Below, piece after piece: positions 19,059 through 28,540 of a DNA stretch of 64,000 nucleotides. Origin of the DNA: Acidimicrobiaceae bacterium (GTDB lineage Bacteria > Actinomycetota > Acidimicrobiia > Acidimicrobiales > Aldehydirespiratoraceae); the NCBI GenBank assembly GCA_028819505.1, contig JAPPLH010000053.1, positions 1 to 64,000 of the forward strand, written 5' to 3'. Position 1 is the first letter of the stretch; each line of letters opens with the position of its first letter. Both the position numbers and the translations under genes were made by a program. The notes under the pieces are model-generated. The model was not told where the DNA came from, searched no databases, and saw only the letters and a list, made by a program, of their open reading frames with translations.

Positions 19059-19122
19059 ATTCTAGTAGAGTAGCTTGCGCTAGAATAACAGTGCGGGATG
19101 GCCCATCTTATTCCAGCGGGCT
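19059..19122. repeat. 64-bp direct repeat, copy 2, upstream of fic
   Basis: Second copy of the 64-bp segment, differing from the first by two substitutions. Its TAGAAT (19081-19086) is 58 bases before the fic start and is a likely promoter element; the ATTCTAG/CTAGAAT arms (19059-19065, 19080-19086) overlap it and could be an operator. Confidence 0.85.
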
Positions 19123-19144
19123 GGACCAAGAAGGGCAGAGCAGG

Positions 19145-20293
19145 ATGGATAGCGAGCGGGCTGGACACTTTCGTCGGCAGTTGACAGGGTACGAAGCGTT
19201 CGTGCCGAAGCCGCTGCCTCCAGACCCGCCGCTGCGGTGGGAGGCCAACTTGCTCAGGATGCTGTCGGAAGCCACCACGGCTTTGGGCCGGTTGGACGGG
19301 CTGGCGGGCAGCCTGCCGAATCCTGACTTGTTCGTCGCGTCCTACGTCCGGCGCGAGGCGGTGCTCAGCTCCCAGATCGAGGGCACCCAGTCGAGCCTCG
19401 ACGACGTCCTCGCGCATGAAGTCGACGCCAGGACCCACGAACTGCCGGCCGATGTTGCCGAGACGGTCAACTATGTGCGAGCCATGCGCACCGGCTTGAG
19501 CCTCCTGGACCGGCTTCCGTTGTCGGGCCGCCTCATTCGTAGGGTGCATGAGGAGCTGATGACGGGCGTGCGGGGGCAGGAGCGCAGCCCCGGGGAGTTC
19601 CGCACGACCCAGAACTGGATCGGCCCGGCGGGCTGCACTCTGGAGACCGCCGCGTTCGTGCCCCCGGCACCCGATGACCTTCCCGCCGCCGTCCGCGACT
19701 TCGAGGTCTTCCTGAACGGCAGCGACGATCCGCCGCTCGTACTGGCCGGCCTGGCTCACGCTCAGTTCGAGACGATCCATCCCTTCCTCGACGGCAACGG
19801 CCGCGTGGGCCGCCTCCTCATCACCCTGCTGCTGGTGCAGCGCCGGCTGCTAGCCCGCCCGCTGTTGTACCTGAGCCTCTTTCTCAAGCAGAACCGCAGC
19901 GAGTACTACGACCGCCTCGATGCAATCCGTACGAACGGCGACTGGGAAGGCTGGCTCAAGTTCTTCCTTTCCGGCGTTGCCATCACGGCCAATGACGCCG
20001 TGCGGGTGGCGGGCGAGTTGGTGGCACTGACCGAGGAGCATCGACGCATCGCGACCGACCAGAACTTCGGCAAGTACGGGTGGCCGCTGCTGGACCTGCT
20101 GGCCGAGCAGCCGCTCGTCACGATCAAGTACGCGTCGGCCCGGCTCGGCTCGACTCCCACTACCGTCGGTCGCCTCCTCGAGCAGATGACCTCATTGGGG
20201 ATGGTCGCCGAGCTGACGGGCCAGGAGCGGTACCGCGTCTACCGGTACTCGCCGTTCCTGGACGTGCTCGTCGACGACCCCGAGACCGCGTAA
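19145..20293 (+). CDS. Fic-family protein (AMPylator), class II
   Basis: A 382-residue Fic protein. The catalytic motif HPFLDGNGRVGR (about 212-223) is intact, and SSQIEG near residues 75-80 matches the inhibitory helix (S/T)xxxE(G/N) placed N-terminal to the Fic core, so this is a self-inhibited class II enzyme. A Fic_N domain precedes the core and a winged-helix-like C terminus (ASARLGSTPTTVGRLLEQM) follows. Such proteins AMPylate target proteins, often gyrase or topoisomerase IV; the target here is unknown. No separate antitoxin gene is adjacent. The 5' region carries a duplicated 64-bp segment. Confidence 0.88.
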   Translation: MDSERAGHFRRQLTGYEAFVPKPLPPDPPLRWEANLLRMLSEATTALGRLDGLAGSLPNPDLFVASYVRREAVLSSQIEGTQSSLDDVLAHEVDARTHELPADVAETVNYVRAMRTGLSLLDRLPLSGRLIRRVHEELMTGVRGQERSPGEFRTTQNWIGPAGCTLETAAFVPPAPDDLPAAVRDFEVFLNGSDDPPLVLAGLAHAQFETIHPFLDGNGRVGRLLITLLLVQRRLLARPLLYLSLFLKQNRSEYYDRLDAIRTNGDWEGWLKFFLSGVAITANDAVRVAGELVALTEEHRRIATDQNFGKYGWPLLDLLAEQPLVTIKYASARLGSTPTTVGRLLEQMTSLGMVAELTGQERYRVYRYSPFLDVLVDDPETA

Positions 20294-20337
20294 CGTCCCA
20301 CGGCCCAGGAGCGTCCGGCGGTGTCGGGCGGCGGCAG

Positions 20338-20343
20338 TAGGGT
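20338..20343 (+). promoter_or_regulatory. -10 of pcrA
   Basis: TAGGGT is seven bases before ATG 20351. Confidence 0.55.
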
Positions 20344-20350
20344 GGCTCTG

Positions 20351-22573
20351 ATGGCGGAGTCGGCGATTCTGGAGGGCCTCAACCCGGCCCAGTACGAGGC
20401 GGTCACCCATACCGGCGGGCCGCTCCTGGTGGTGGCCGGAGCGGGGTCGGGCAAGACCCGCGTGCTCACCCATCGCATCGCCCACCTGATCGAGGAGCAC
20501 GGCCTGTCGCCGTTCGAGATCCTGGCCATCACCTTCACCAACAAGGCCGCCGGCGAGATGCGCGACCGGGTCGGCACCCTCGTGGGTCCGGTGGCGGAGA
20601 GCATGTGGGTGTCGACGTTCCATGCCGCCTGCGTGCGCATCCTGCGTCGCGACGCCGCCTGCATCGACTACCCGAGCCGGTTCACCATCTACGACCAGGG
20701 CGACGCGGTACGCCTGTGCGGGTACGTGCTGCGCGACCTCAACCTCGACCAGAAGCGGTTCCCGCCCCGGGCGGTCCACGCCACCATCTCCGCGGCCAAG
20801 AACGACAGCATCGGCGCCGAGCAGTACGCCGAGCAGGCCTCCAACATCTTCGAGCGGCGCATCGCCGAGGTGTTCAGCCACTACCAGCGCCGTCTGGCCG
20901 CGGCTGGGGCAATGGACTTCGATGACCTGCTGCTTCGAAGCGTCGAGCTGTTCCGGAACTGCCCGGAGGTGCTGGAACGCTGGCGGCAGCGTTTCGCCCA
21001 CGTGCTCGTGGACGAGTACCAGGACACCAACCCTGTGCAGAACGAGCTGGTGATCAGCCTGGGCGCCGAGAGCCGCCAGGTGACCGCGGTGGGCGACGCC
21101 GACCAGTCGATCTACGCCTTCCGTGGCGCCGACATCCGCAACATCCTCGAGTTCGAGCGGGCCTTCGACGACGTCCGTATCGTGGTGCTGGAGCAGAACT
21201 ACCGCAGCACCCAGAACATCCTCGACGCCGCCAACTCGGTGATCGTCAACAACGCCGGCCGCAAGCCCAAGGACCTGTGGACCGACCAGGGGTCGGGGCC
21301 GGCCATCGTTCGCTACCACGCCGACGACGAGGAGGACGAGGCCCGCTACGTGGTCAGCGAGATCGTGCGCCGCTGCGACACCGAGCAGATGCGTTTCGAC
21401 GAGACGGCCGTCTTCTACCGCACCAACGCCCAGTCGCGGGCGGTGGAGGAGCAGCTCATCAAGGCCGAGATCCCCTACCGGCTGGTGGGAGGCACCCGCT
21501 TCTACGACCGCCGGGAGGTGCGCGACGCCATGGCCTACCTCAAGGCGGTCACCAACCCCGGCGACGAGGTGAGCGTGAAACGGGCGCTGGGCGTGCCCAA
21601 ACGGGGTGTGGGCGCCACCTCGGTGGCCAAGATCGACGCCTACGCGGCGGAGAACGGGCTCACGTTCTACGAGGCTCTCCGCCAGTGCTCCGAGGCCGGC
21701 GTCACCGGACGCTCGGCGGCCGGCGTCCGGCAGTTCTGCACGCTGATCGACGGCGTCGCCGGCCTGGAGGCGTCGCCGGCCGCAGTGCTGCAGGAGCTGC
21801 TGGAGCGCTCCGGCTACCTGGACGAGCTGCGCTCCGAGAAGTCGGTCGAGGCCGACGGCCGCTTGGAGAACCTGGCCGAGCTGGCGGGGGTGGCCGGCGA
21901 GCACGACACCCTCGACGAGTTGCTGGAGGCGGTGGCGCTGGTGGCCGACACCGACGAACTGGCCGACACCGGCGCCGACGAGTCCGCGGTCACGCTCATG
22001 ACCATGCATTCGGCCAAGGGCCTCGAGTACCCCGATGTCTACATGGTCGGGATGGAGGACGGCGTGTTCCCCCACATCCGGGCATTGGGCGAGCCGCACG
22101 AGCTGGAGGAGGAGCGCCGCCTCGCCTACGTCGGCATAACCCGGGCCATGCGCCGGCTCACCCTCACCCACGCCTGGAGCCGGCTGCTGTACGGCAGCCG
22201 GCAGTACAACCCGCCGAGCCGGTTCCTCAAGGAGATCCCCGACGAGCTGGTTCAGACCGTCGACGGGTCCCGAGTGGTGCGCAGCCGCTACTACAGCCGA
22301 AGCCGGCGTGAGCGCAGCCTCGACCGGCGGTCGGCCAACCGCGACGAGATCGTGCAGCGGGCCCTCGACGCCGGTCGCCGGCCCCCGCCGTCGGGGTCGG
22401 GCGCCGACCGCCTGGGCCTCCGGGTGGGAGACGACGTGCGCCACGCGCAGTGGGGCGACGGCGTGATCGTCGACGTCGCCGGCACCGGAGACGACGCGGA
22501 GGCGTCGGTGCGCTTTCCGGAGGCCGGCGAGAAGCGCCTGCTGCTGGCGTGGGCCCCGCTGGAGAAGCTCTAG
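20351..22573 (+). CDS. UvrD/PcrA-type DNA helicase
   Basis: A 740-residue superfamily 1A helicase, 3'-5', acting in repair and replication-fork restart. Motif I AGSGKTRVLTHRIAHL (about residues 31-46), VDEYQDTNPVQ (motif II), GDADQSIYAFRGADIRNI (motif III), LEQNYRST (motif IV) and LMTMHSAKGLEYPDVYMVGMEDGVFPH (motif V/VI region) are all present. The C terminus from about 690 holds a Tudor-like RNAP-binding segment (GDDVRHAQWGDGVIVDVAG). ATG 20351 fits a leaderless promoter; GTG 20321 would add ten residues. A 750-residue open frame runs antisense through it and is a composition artefact. Confidence 0.94.
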   Translation: MAESAILEGLNPAQYEAVTHTGGPLLVVAGAGSGKTRVLTHRIAHLIEEHGLSPFEILAITFTNKAAGEMRDRVGTLVGPVAESMWVSTFHAACVRILRRDAACIDYPSRFTIYDQGDAVRLCGYVLRDLNLDQKRFPPRAVHATISAAKNDSIGAEQYAEQASNIFERRIAEVFSHYQRRLAAAGAMDFDDLLLRSVELFRNCPEVLERWRQRFAHVLVDEYQDTNPVQNELVISLGAESRQVTAVGDADQSIYAFRGADIRNILEFERAFDDVRIVVLEQNYRSTQNILDAANSVIVNNAGRKPKDLWTDQGSGPAIVRYHADDEEDEARYVVSEIVRRCDTEQMRFDETAVFYRTNAQSRAVEEQLIKAEIPYRLVGGTRFYDRREVRDAMAYLKAVTNPGDEVSVKRALGVPKRGVGATSVAKIDAYAAENGLTFYEALRQCSEAGVTGRSAAGVRQFCTLIDGVAGLEASPAAVLQELLERSGYLDELRSEKSVEADGRLENLAELAGVAGEHDTLDELLEAVALVADTDELADTGADESAVTLMTMHSAKGLEYPDVYMVGMEDGVFPHIRALGEPHELEEERRLAYVGITRAMRRLTLTHAWSRLLYGSRQYNPPSRFLKEIPDELVQTVDGSRVVRSRYYSRSRRERSLDRRSANRDEIVQRALDAGRRPPPSGSGADRLGLRVGDDVRHAQWGDGVIVDVAGTGDDAEASVRFPEAGEKRLLLAWAPLEKL

Positions 22574-22583
22574 CGCCCGGCCC

Positions 22584-23312
22584 TCAGGAGTCGTGGACTG
22601 CTATGCGGAGGCGCTTGTTGGCCCTGCCCTTCGATTCGGTCTTGACCACCTCGAAGCGGCCCACCTCTCCGGTGGAGGGCAGGTGGGTGCCCCCGTCGGC
22701 CTGCCTGTCGAGCCCGACGATGTCGACCACCCGGATCTCGGTCACCGACTCCGGTATCAGGTTGACCTTGGTGCGGATCAGGTCCTCGTCTGCGAGGGCC
22801 TCGGCCCGGGGCAGGAAAGAGACCTCGATGGGTCGGTCGGCGGCGATCTCGGCGTTGACCAGTTCGGTGACCTGGGCGGCGAACCCCTCGGGCAGGGGAT
22901 CGAACTCGAAGTCCATGCGGGCCGACAGCGGGGCCATGTTGCCGCCGGTCACCGACACGCCCCAGGAGTTGTAGATCACCCCGCACAGGATGTGCAGCGC
23001 GGTGTGGGTGCGCATCAGGGCGTGGCGGCGCTCCCAGTCGAGCTCGCCGTGTACCGGCGTGCCCACCGCCGGGGCCGGGCCGTCGAGCGTGTGCCAGACC
23101 ACGTCGTGGCCCCGCACGTCGGTCACCTCGGCTAAGCCCCCGTCCCAACTCAGCGTGCCCTTGTCGTGGGGCTGGCCCCCGCTGGTGGCGTAGAAGGCGG
23201 TGGCGTCGAGGGCTGCGCGCCCGTCGCCGTCGACCGCGGCCACGGTGGCGTCGAAGGCCCGGCACTGGGCGTCTCGCAGGAATATCCGGTCGGTGGGGTC
23301 CACGTCAGCCAT
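22584..23312 (-). CDS. Alanyl-tRNA editing protein AlaX
   Basis: A free-standing editing domain (242 residues) that hydrolyses mischarged Ser- or Gly-tRNA(Ala). TSGGQPHDKGTL is the family entry motif; HTALHIL gives the first zinc histidines and GGTHLPSTGEVG the distal site. ATG 23312 has a GGAGG Shine-Dalgarno seven bases upstream. It converges on pcrA with ten bases between the stops and follows the membrane-anchored protein gene by 20 bases on the same strand. Confidence 0.88.
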   Translation of the reverse strand: MADVDPTDRIFLRDAQCRAFDATVAAVDGDGRAALDATAFYATSGGQPHDKGTLSWDGGLAEVTDVRGHDVVWHTLDGPAPAVGTPVHGELDWERRHALMRTHTALHILCGVIYNSWGVSVTGGNMAPLSARMDFEFDPLPEGFAAQVTELVNAEIAADRPIEVSFLPRAEALADEDLIRTKVNLIPESVTEIRVVDIVGLDRQADGGTHLPSTGEVGRFEVVKTESKGRANKRLRIAVHDS

Positions 23313-23332
23313 GGTTCCTCCAGTGTGCCAAG

Positions 23333-23797
23333 TCATCCCGGGTTGATGTCGATCCGGACTTCGCCGTCCACGACAGCCACGCTGAAGTGGCGCAGCCCGG
23401 TGCCGGCCGCGTCCACGACGTCGTCGGGGTCGCATGTGTTCACGAATTCGGCCTGCTCCACCTGCCACTGGAAGAAGCAGTCCCGGCTCTGGCCCGGACG
23501 GCGGGCCTCGAAGGCCAGCCATCCCGACTCGGGATCGTCCCCGAGGTGCTGCACGATGATGTCGAGTTCGCCGTCGGCCACGTCACCGAACAGGATCGGC
23601 CCCCGATCGGCGATCTCGGCGCTGATCCGGCCGGTCTCCATGTTGCGGAAGTCCCGGTCGCCGAGGCGGATCTCGACGCCGGCGCCGCCGCGGCTCAGCA
23701 GCAGCACCCCCAGCACCAGGCCCAATGCGACCGCCGCCCCCGCCAAGCCCACCACCACGACGGTTCGCAGGTCGGGACGGGATCGGGAGACGGGCAT
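23333..23797 (-). CDS. Single-pass membrane hypothetical protein
   Basis: A 154-residue protein with an N-terminal Arg-rich cytoplasmic start, one transmembrane segment (about residues 12-35, TVVVVGLAGAAVALGLVLGVLLL) and a mostly beta-strand extracytoplasmic domain containing two Cys (SRDCFFQW and FVNTCDPDD) that could form a disulfide. I recognise no family. It is probably co-transcribed with alaX, 20 bases downstream. The start codon lies inside a repeat unit at 23781. Confidence 0.6.
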   Translation of the reverse strand: MPVSRSRPDLRTVVVVGLAGAAVALGLVLGVLLLSRGGAGVEIRLGDRDFRNMETGRISAEIADRGPILFGDVADGELDIIVQHLGDDPESGWLAFEARRPGQSRDCFFQWQVEQAEFVNTCDPDDVVDAAGTGLRHFSVAVVDGEVRIDINPG

Positions 23798-23946
23798 CGC
23801 GGCCTATCGTCTCACACTGGGTGCGCCCGGCGCGCAGCGCTCGGCGCTCTCGCTCGACGAAAGCCCGTGCATCCTGGCCTGCTGTCTCACACTCGGTGCG
23901 CCGGTCCGTTGGCAGCCGGGGATCGGGAGACGGCCATCGCGGCCTA
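23781..23946. repeat. Three degenerate tandem repeat units of about 70 bp
   Basis: A 26-base block at 23781-23806 recurs at 23921-23946 with one change. A 19-base block at 23809-23827 recurs at 23884-23902 with one change, and the middle unit (23870 onward) keeps a decayed version of the first block. The CATC core recurs at 23795, 23870 and 23935 (periods 75 and 65). The first unit covers the start of the minus-strand membrane gene, the last holds the sucC -10 (TAGTAT). It resembles MIRU-type repeats in layout only. Confidence 0.6.
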
Positions 23947-23950
23947 GTAT
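23945..23950 (+). promoter_or_regulatory. -10 of sucCD
   Basis: TAGTAT is eight bases before GTG 23959 and lies at the edge of the repeat array. Confidence 0.5.
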
Positions 23951-23958
23951 CGCCGCTC

Positions 23959-25118
23959 GTGGACCTGTTCGAGCATCAGGGCAAGGAGCTCCTGGCCCGG
24001 TACGGGCTCCCTGTGCCCTCGGGAGAGGTGGCGCTGTCGCCCTCCGAGGCCGTCGCGGCGGCCGCCAGGCTCGGGCTGCCGGTTGTGGTCAAGGCCCAGG
24101 TCCACACCGGCGGTCGGGGCAAGGCCGGGGGCGTGAAACTGGCCGCCGGCCTCGACGCGGTGCGCGGCCACGCCTCCGACATCCTGGGCCTCGACATCTC
24201 GGGCCACGTCGTGCGGCGCCTGTGGATCGAGCAGGCGTCGGACATCGCCGAGGAGTACTACGCCAGCTTCACGCTGGACCGCTCCGCCCGCAAGCACCTG
24301 GGGATGCTGTCGGTCGAGGGAGGCGTGGAGATCGAGACGGTGGCCGCCCGGGACTCCGGGGCTGTCGCCCGCATCCACATCGACCCGGTGGACGGCCTGT
24401 CGCCGCGGGCGTGCCGCCAGTGGGTCCGGGCCGCCCGCATCCCCGAGGCCGCCGCCGGCGCGGTGGCCGGCGTCCTCGAGACCCTGTACCGGGCCTACGT
24501 CGACGCCGACGCCGACCTGGTGGAGGTCAACCCGCTGATAGTCACCTCCGCCGGCGAGGTCGTGCTGCTCGACTCCAAGATCACTCTGGACGGCAACAGC
24601 ACCTTCCGCCACGACGACTACGCCATCTACGACGCCACCCAGACCCGCGACGAGCGGGAGCAGGCCGCCCACGCCAAGGGGCTGCAGTACGTGGGCCTGG
24701 ACGGGTCGGTGGGGGTGATCGCCAACGGCGCGGGCCTGGCCATGAGCACCGTGGACGTGGTCAACCAGGTGGGGGGCCGTCCGGCCAACTTCCTCGACAT
24801 CGGCGGCGGGGCGAATGCCGAGGTCATGTCGAACGCGCTGGAGGTGATCAGCAACGATCCGGCGGTGCGGTCGATCCTGATCAACATCTTCGGCGGCATC
24901 ACCCGGGGCGAGGAGATCGCCAACGGCATCATCGAGGCGACCGGGCGGGTGGACATCGACTCGCCCATCGTGATCCGCCTCGACGGCACCAACGCCGCCG
25001 AGGGCAGGGATCTGCTGGAGCCCCACCTGAGCGACGCCCTGACGGTGGAGCCCACCATGCTCGACGCCGCCCGCCGGGCGGTCGAGCTGGCCGGCGCCGG
25101 CCCGGGGCGGGACCTGCC

Positions 25119-25122
<4 letters not shown>
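23959..25122 (+). CDS. sucC: Succinyl-CoA synthetase beta subunit (ADP-forming)
   Basis: SucC binds the nucleotide in an ATP-grasp domain and works with SucD to make ATP from succinyl-CoA in the citric acid cycle. FEHQGKELLARYGLPVPSG, VVKAQVHTGGRGKAGGV, EVNPLIVTSAGEVVLLDSKI and LDIGGGANAEV, INIFGGITRGEEIANGI are conserved and in order; 387 residues is normal. GTG 23959 has a leaderless -10 eight bases upstream, inside a repeat array, and its stop overlaps the GTG of sucD. Confidence 0.95.
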
Positions 25123-26003
<881 letters not shown>

Positions 26004-26148
26004 GTCGGGCCGCCTCTGCTGGATCGACTCAGAGGCAGCGCGGGTAGGCAAGATGCAGCACCGTTGTCACCAGCATTCTCAAGGGACCGGTTCACAGTCA
26101 TCCGCCTGCCCGCGCACGTTCCCAACTGGCATGTGGATTGCATGCGAG

Positions 26149-26154
26149 TATGCT
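26149..26154 (+). promoter_or_regulatory. -10 of the VapBC pair
   Basis: TATGCT is six bases before ATG 26161. Confidence 0.55.
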
Positions 26155-26160
26155 CAACGC

Positions 26161-26388
26161 ATGGCTTCGCTGCAGATTCGAAACGTTCCCGACGAGTTGC
26201 ACCGCCGTCTGAAGGCCCGAGCCGCGCTGGAGGGTCAGTCCCTGTCCGAGTATGCGCTCGGCGAGTTGCGCCGCGCCATGCAGCATCCGACGCGGCGAGA
26301 ACTGGTGGAGCGGGTGGCGGCCTTCGAGCGCCTCACCGTCGCGGAGTCGGCGAGCGACGCTGTCAGGGCCGAGCGCGACGCAAGGTGA
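26161..26388 (+). CDS. VapB-type (FitA-like RHH) antitoxin
   Basis: A 75-residue antitoxin. ASLQIRNVPDELHRRLKARAALEGQSLSEYALGELRRAM is the ribbon-helix-helix domain of FitA-type proteins (strand LQIRNVP, two helices), and the C-terminal part (RRELVERVAAFERL) should lie against the toxin. ATG 26161 follows a TATGCT -10. The stop and the toxin start overlap as GTGA. Likely represses the promoter with its toxin, as the family does. Confidence 0.85.
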   Translation: MASLQIRNVPDELHRRLKARAALEGQSLSEYALGELRRAMQHPTRRELVERVAAFERLTVAESASDAVRAERDAR

Positions 26389-26798
26389 TCGTCCTCGACT
26401 CTTCGGCTGCCGTGGAGTGGCTCCTCGGCCTCCCTCTCGCGGGCGGGGTGGCCGATCGGGTGTTGTCGGCCGACTCTCTGCACGCACCGGCGCTGCTCGA
26501 CGTCGAGGTGGCCCATGTCGTGCGCCGCTACGCGGCTTCGGGCCAGATCACGGCCCGGACCGGCGAGCGGGCTCTGAGCGCCCTTGCCGAGCTGGACGCG
26601 GTCCGCTACACGCACGAGCTGCTCCTGCCGCTGATCTGGAGGCTCCGGCACAGTCTCACCGCCTACGACGCGGCCTTCGTCGCGCTGGCGGCCGTTCTCG
26701 ACATGCCGCTCGTGACCCTCGATGCCCGCATCGCCCGCGCCCCGTGGCCCGAACTGCCCGGCCGGAGGATCGTCGTCGATCTGGTCGCCGACAGGTGA
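26385..26798 (+). CDS. VapC-type PIN ribonuclease toxin
   Basis: A 137-residue PIN domain with all four acidic positions: LDSSAAVEWLL, DVEVAHVVRR, TAYDAAFVALAAVLD and LVTLDARIARA. The C-terminal RRIVVDL strand closes the fold. It forms a VapBC pair with the overlapping antitoxin. VapC toxins commonly cut tRNA or the 23S sarcin-ricin loop; no target can be inferred. Confidence 0.87.
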   Translation: MIVLDSSAAVEWLLGLPLAGGVADRVLSADSLHAPALLDVEVAHVVRRYAASGQITARTGERALSALAELDAVRYTHELLLPLIWRLRHSLTAYDAAFVALAAVLDMPLVTLDARIARAPWPELPGRRIVVDLVADR

Positions 26799-26823
26799 GT
26801 TCGGGCTCGTCTGCCGACCTCTC

Positions 26824-26829
26824 TAGGCT
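26824..26829 (+). promoter_or_regulatory. -10 of purH
   Basis: TAGGCT is six bases before GTG 26836. Confidence 0.55.
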
Positions 26830-26835
26830 CGGGCT

Positions 26836-28374
26836 GTGGATGAATCCCGGCGGGCGCTGTTGTCCTGCCACGACAAGGCGGGCGTGGCCGATCTGGCGAT
26901 GGGTCTGGTCGACCTCGGCTGGGAGCTGATCGCCAGCGAGGGCTCGGCCCGGGTGATCGCGGCCGCGGGCCTGCCCGTCACCGACACCGCCGACTACACG
27001 GGCTCGCCGACCATGCTCGGACACCGGGTGGCGACCCTGCATCCCCGCATCCACGGCGGGATCCTGGCCGACCGCGACGACCCTGGTCACCGGGCCGACC
27101 TGGAGGCCGCCGGCATCGACCCGATCGACCTCGTGGTGGTGAACCTCTACCCGTTCGAGGAATCGCCGGGCATCGAGACGATCGACATCGGCGGCCCGAC
27201 CATGGTGCGGGCCGCGGCCAAGAACCACGCCCACGTCGGCGTGGTGGTCGACCCGGCCGACTACCAGCCGGTCCTTGACGAACTCCGCTCAGCCGGGCGG
27301 CTGTCGGCGGTCACCCGCCGCCGTCTGGCCCGCAAGGCCTTCGCCCACACCGCGTCGTACGAGGCTGCCATAGCCGGATGGTTCGACGCCGGGGACGAGT
27401 CGGACGAGTTTGTCCTGCCGTCGTCAATCCGCTTGGAACTCGAGCGGGCCGAGACGCTGCGATACGGCGAGAACCCGCACCAGCAGGGCGCCCGCTACCG
27501 AGCACGCCGAGCCTCGGGTTTCTTCGATGGCATCGTCAAGCACGGCGGCCCGGCCTTGAGCTACCTCAACCTGATGGACGCCGAGGCGGCCTGGCGGCTG
27601 GCCCACAACCTGGGCGACGGACCGGCCGCAGTGATCGTCAAGCACGCCAACCCGTGCGGGGCGGCCCTGGCGGACAGTCTGACGACGGCCTACTCGCGGG
27701 CGCTCGACTGCGACCGCCGCAGCGCCTTCGGCGGGGTCGTAGCCGTCAGCGCCGTGATCGACGAGACCACCGCCGGGGCCATGGTCGCTGCCGCCCAGGC
27801 CGATGTGGTGATCGCCCCCGGCTACGCCGGCGGCGTGATCGAGCGGCTGGCGGCCCGCCGAGCCAACACCCGCCTACTGGAAGCACCTCGGGGCGAACCC
27901 GGCGAAGCGGGCTGGGAACTGCGAACCCTCGGCGGCTCGGGAGACGACTTCCTGGTTCAGACGCCCCGCCGGCTGGCGGCCGACCCGGCCGGCTGGCAAG
28001 TGGTAACTGCCCGGAAGCCCACCGAAGCGGAGATGGCCGACGCCGTGTTCGCCTGGCGGGTATGCGCCCACACGAGCTCCAACGCGGTGGTGCTGGCCAG
28101 CAACGGCACGGCCTGGGGGATAGGCGCGGGACAACAGAACCGGGTGCAGGCCGGCGAGATCGCGGCGGCCAAGGCCGCGGGCCGGGCCGCGGGCGGCGCC
28201 TGTGCCAGCGACGCCTTCTTCCCGTTCCCCGACGGCGTCGACGCCGCAGCCCACGCGGGCGCGGCCGTCGTGGTTCAGCCCGGCGGCTCAGTCAACGACG
28301 CGGCGGTCATCGCCGCGGCCGACGAGCGCAACATCGCCATGCTCCTAACCGGAGAGCGCCAGTTCCGCCACTGA
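26836..28374 (+). CDS. purH: Bifunctional AICAR transformylase/IMP cyclohydrolase
   Basis: PurH does the last two steps of IMP synthesis. The C-terminal transformylase domain keeps RYGENPHQQGARY, VIVKHANPCGAA (catalytic Lys-His pair) and the SNAVVLASNGTAWGIGAGQQNRV segment. The N-terminal cyclohydrolase domain is less standard: STGGTA is ASEGSA, RVKTLHP is RVATLHP, and the loop before the ENIDIGGP-equivalent (ETIDIGGPTMVRAAAKNH) is short by about a dozen residues. 512 residues. GTG 26836 fits a leaderless promoter. The gene is not linked to purN here. Confidence 0.92.
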   Translation: MDESRRALLSCHDKAGVADLAMGLVDLGWELIASEGSARVIAAAGLPVTDTADYTGSPTMLGHRVATLHPRIHGGILADRDDPGHRADLEAAGIDPIDLVVVNLYPFEESPGIETIDIGGPTMVRAAAKNHAHVGVVVDPADYQPVLDELRSAGRLSAVTRRRLARKAFAHTASYEAAIAGWFDAGDESDEFVLPSSIRLELERAETLRYGENPHQQGARYRARRASGFFDGIVKHGGPALSYLNLMDAEAAWRLAHNLGDGPAAVIVKHANPCGAALADSLTTAYSRALDCDRRSAFGGVVAVSAVIDETTAGAMVAAAQADVVIAPGYAGGVIERLAARRANTRLLEAPRGEPGEAGWELRTLGGSGDDFLVQTPRRLAADPAGWQVVTARKPTEAEMADAVFAWRVCAHTSSNAVVLASNGTAWGIGAGQQNRVQAGEIAAAKAAGRAAGGACASDAFFPFPDGVDAAAHAGAAVVVQPGGSVNDAAVIAAADERNIAMLLTGERQFRH

Positions 28375-28390
28375 GAGGTGACCACGCCGA

Positions 28391-28540
28391 CTAGCGGATC
28401 ACATCCAGAGGGACGGCGGCGGGAAGCGGCTCGATGTCGGGCGGGGGCTTGTCACCCCGCAGTACCGCGGCGATCTTGGCCGTGTGGGCAGGGGTGCTGC
28501 CGCAGCAGCTACCGATCACCCTCACTCCCGCGGCCCGTTG
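28391..28540 (-). pseudogene. Duplicate 3' fragment of a homocysteine S-methyltransferase gene
   Basis: Plus-strand bases 28431-28540 align with 30028-30137, the 3' part of the intact methyltransferase gene, with few substitutions. The minus-strand frame reads VIGSCCGSTPAHTAKIAAVL and then a different tail ending at TAG 28391. The catalytic Cys pair is kept, but everything N-terminal is missing because the AAA/DUF4143 gene begins to overlap. A truncated second copy or displaced original 3' end. Confidence 0.7.

Noticed and set aside
20192-22444. A 750-residue open frame antisense to pcrA
   Set aside because: Its amino acid use (His, Arg, Gly, Val runs) mirrors the codon bias of the sense gene, and it has no motifs or promoter; it is a high-GC shadow.
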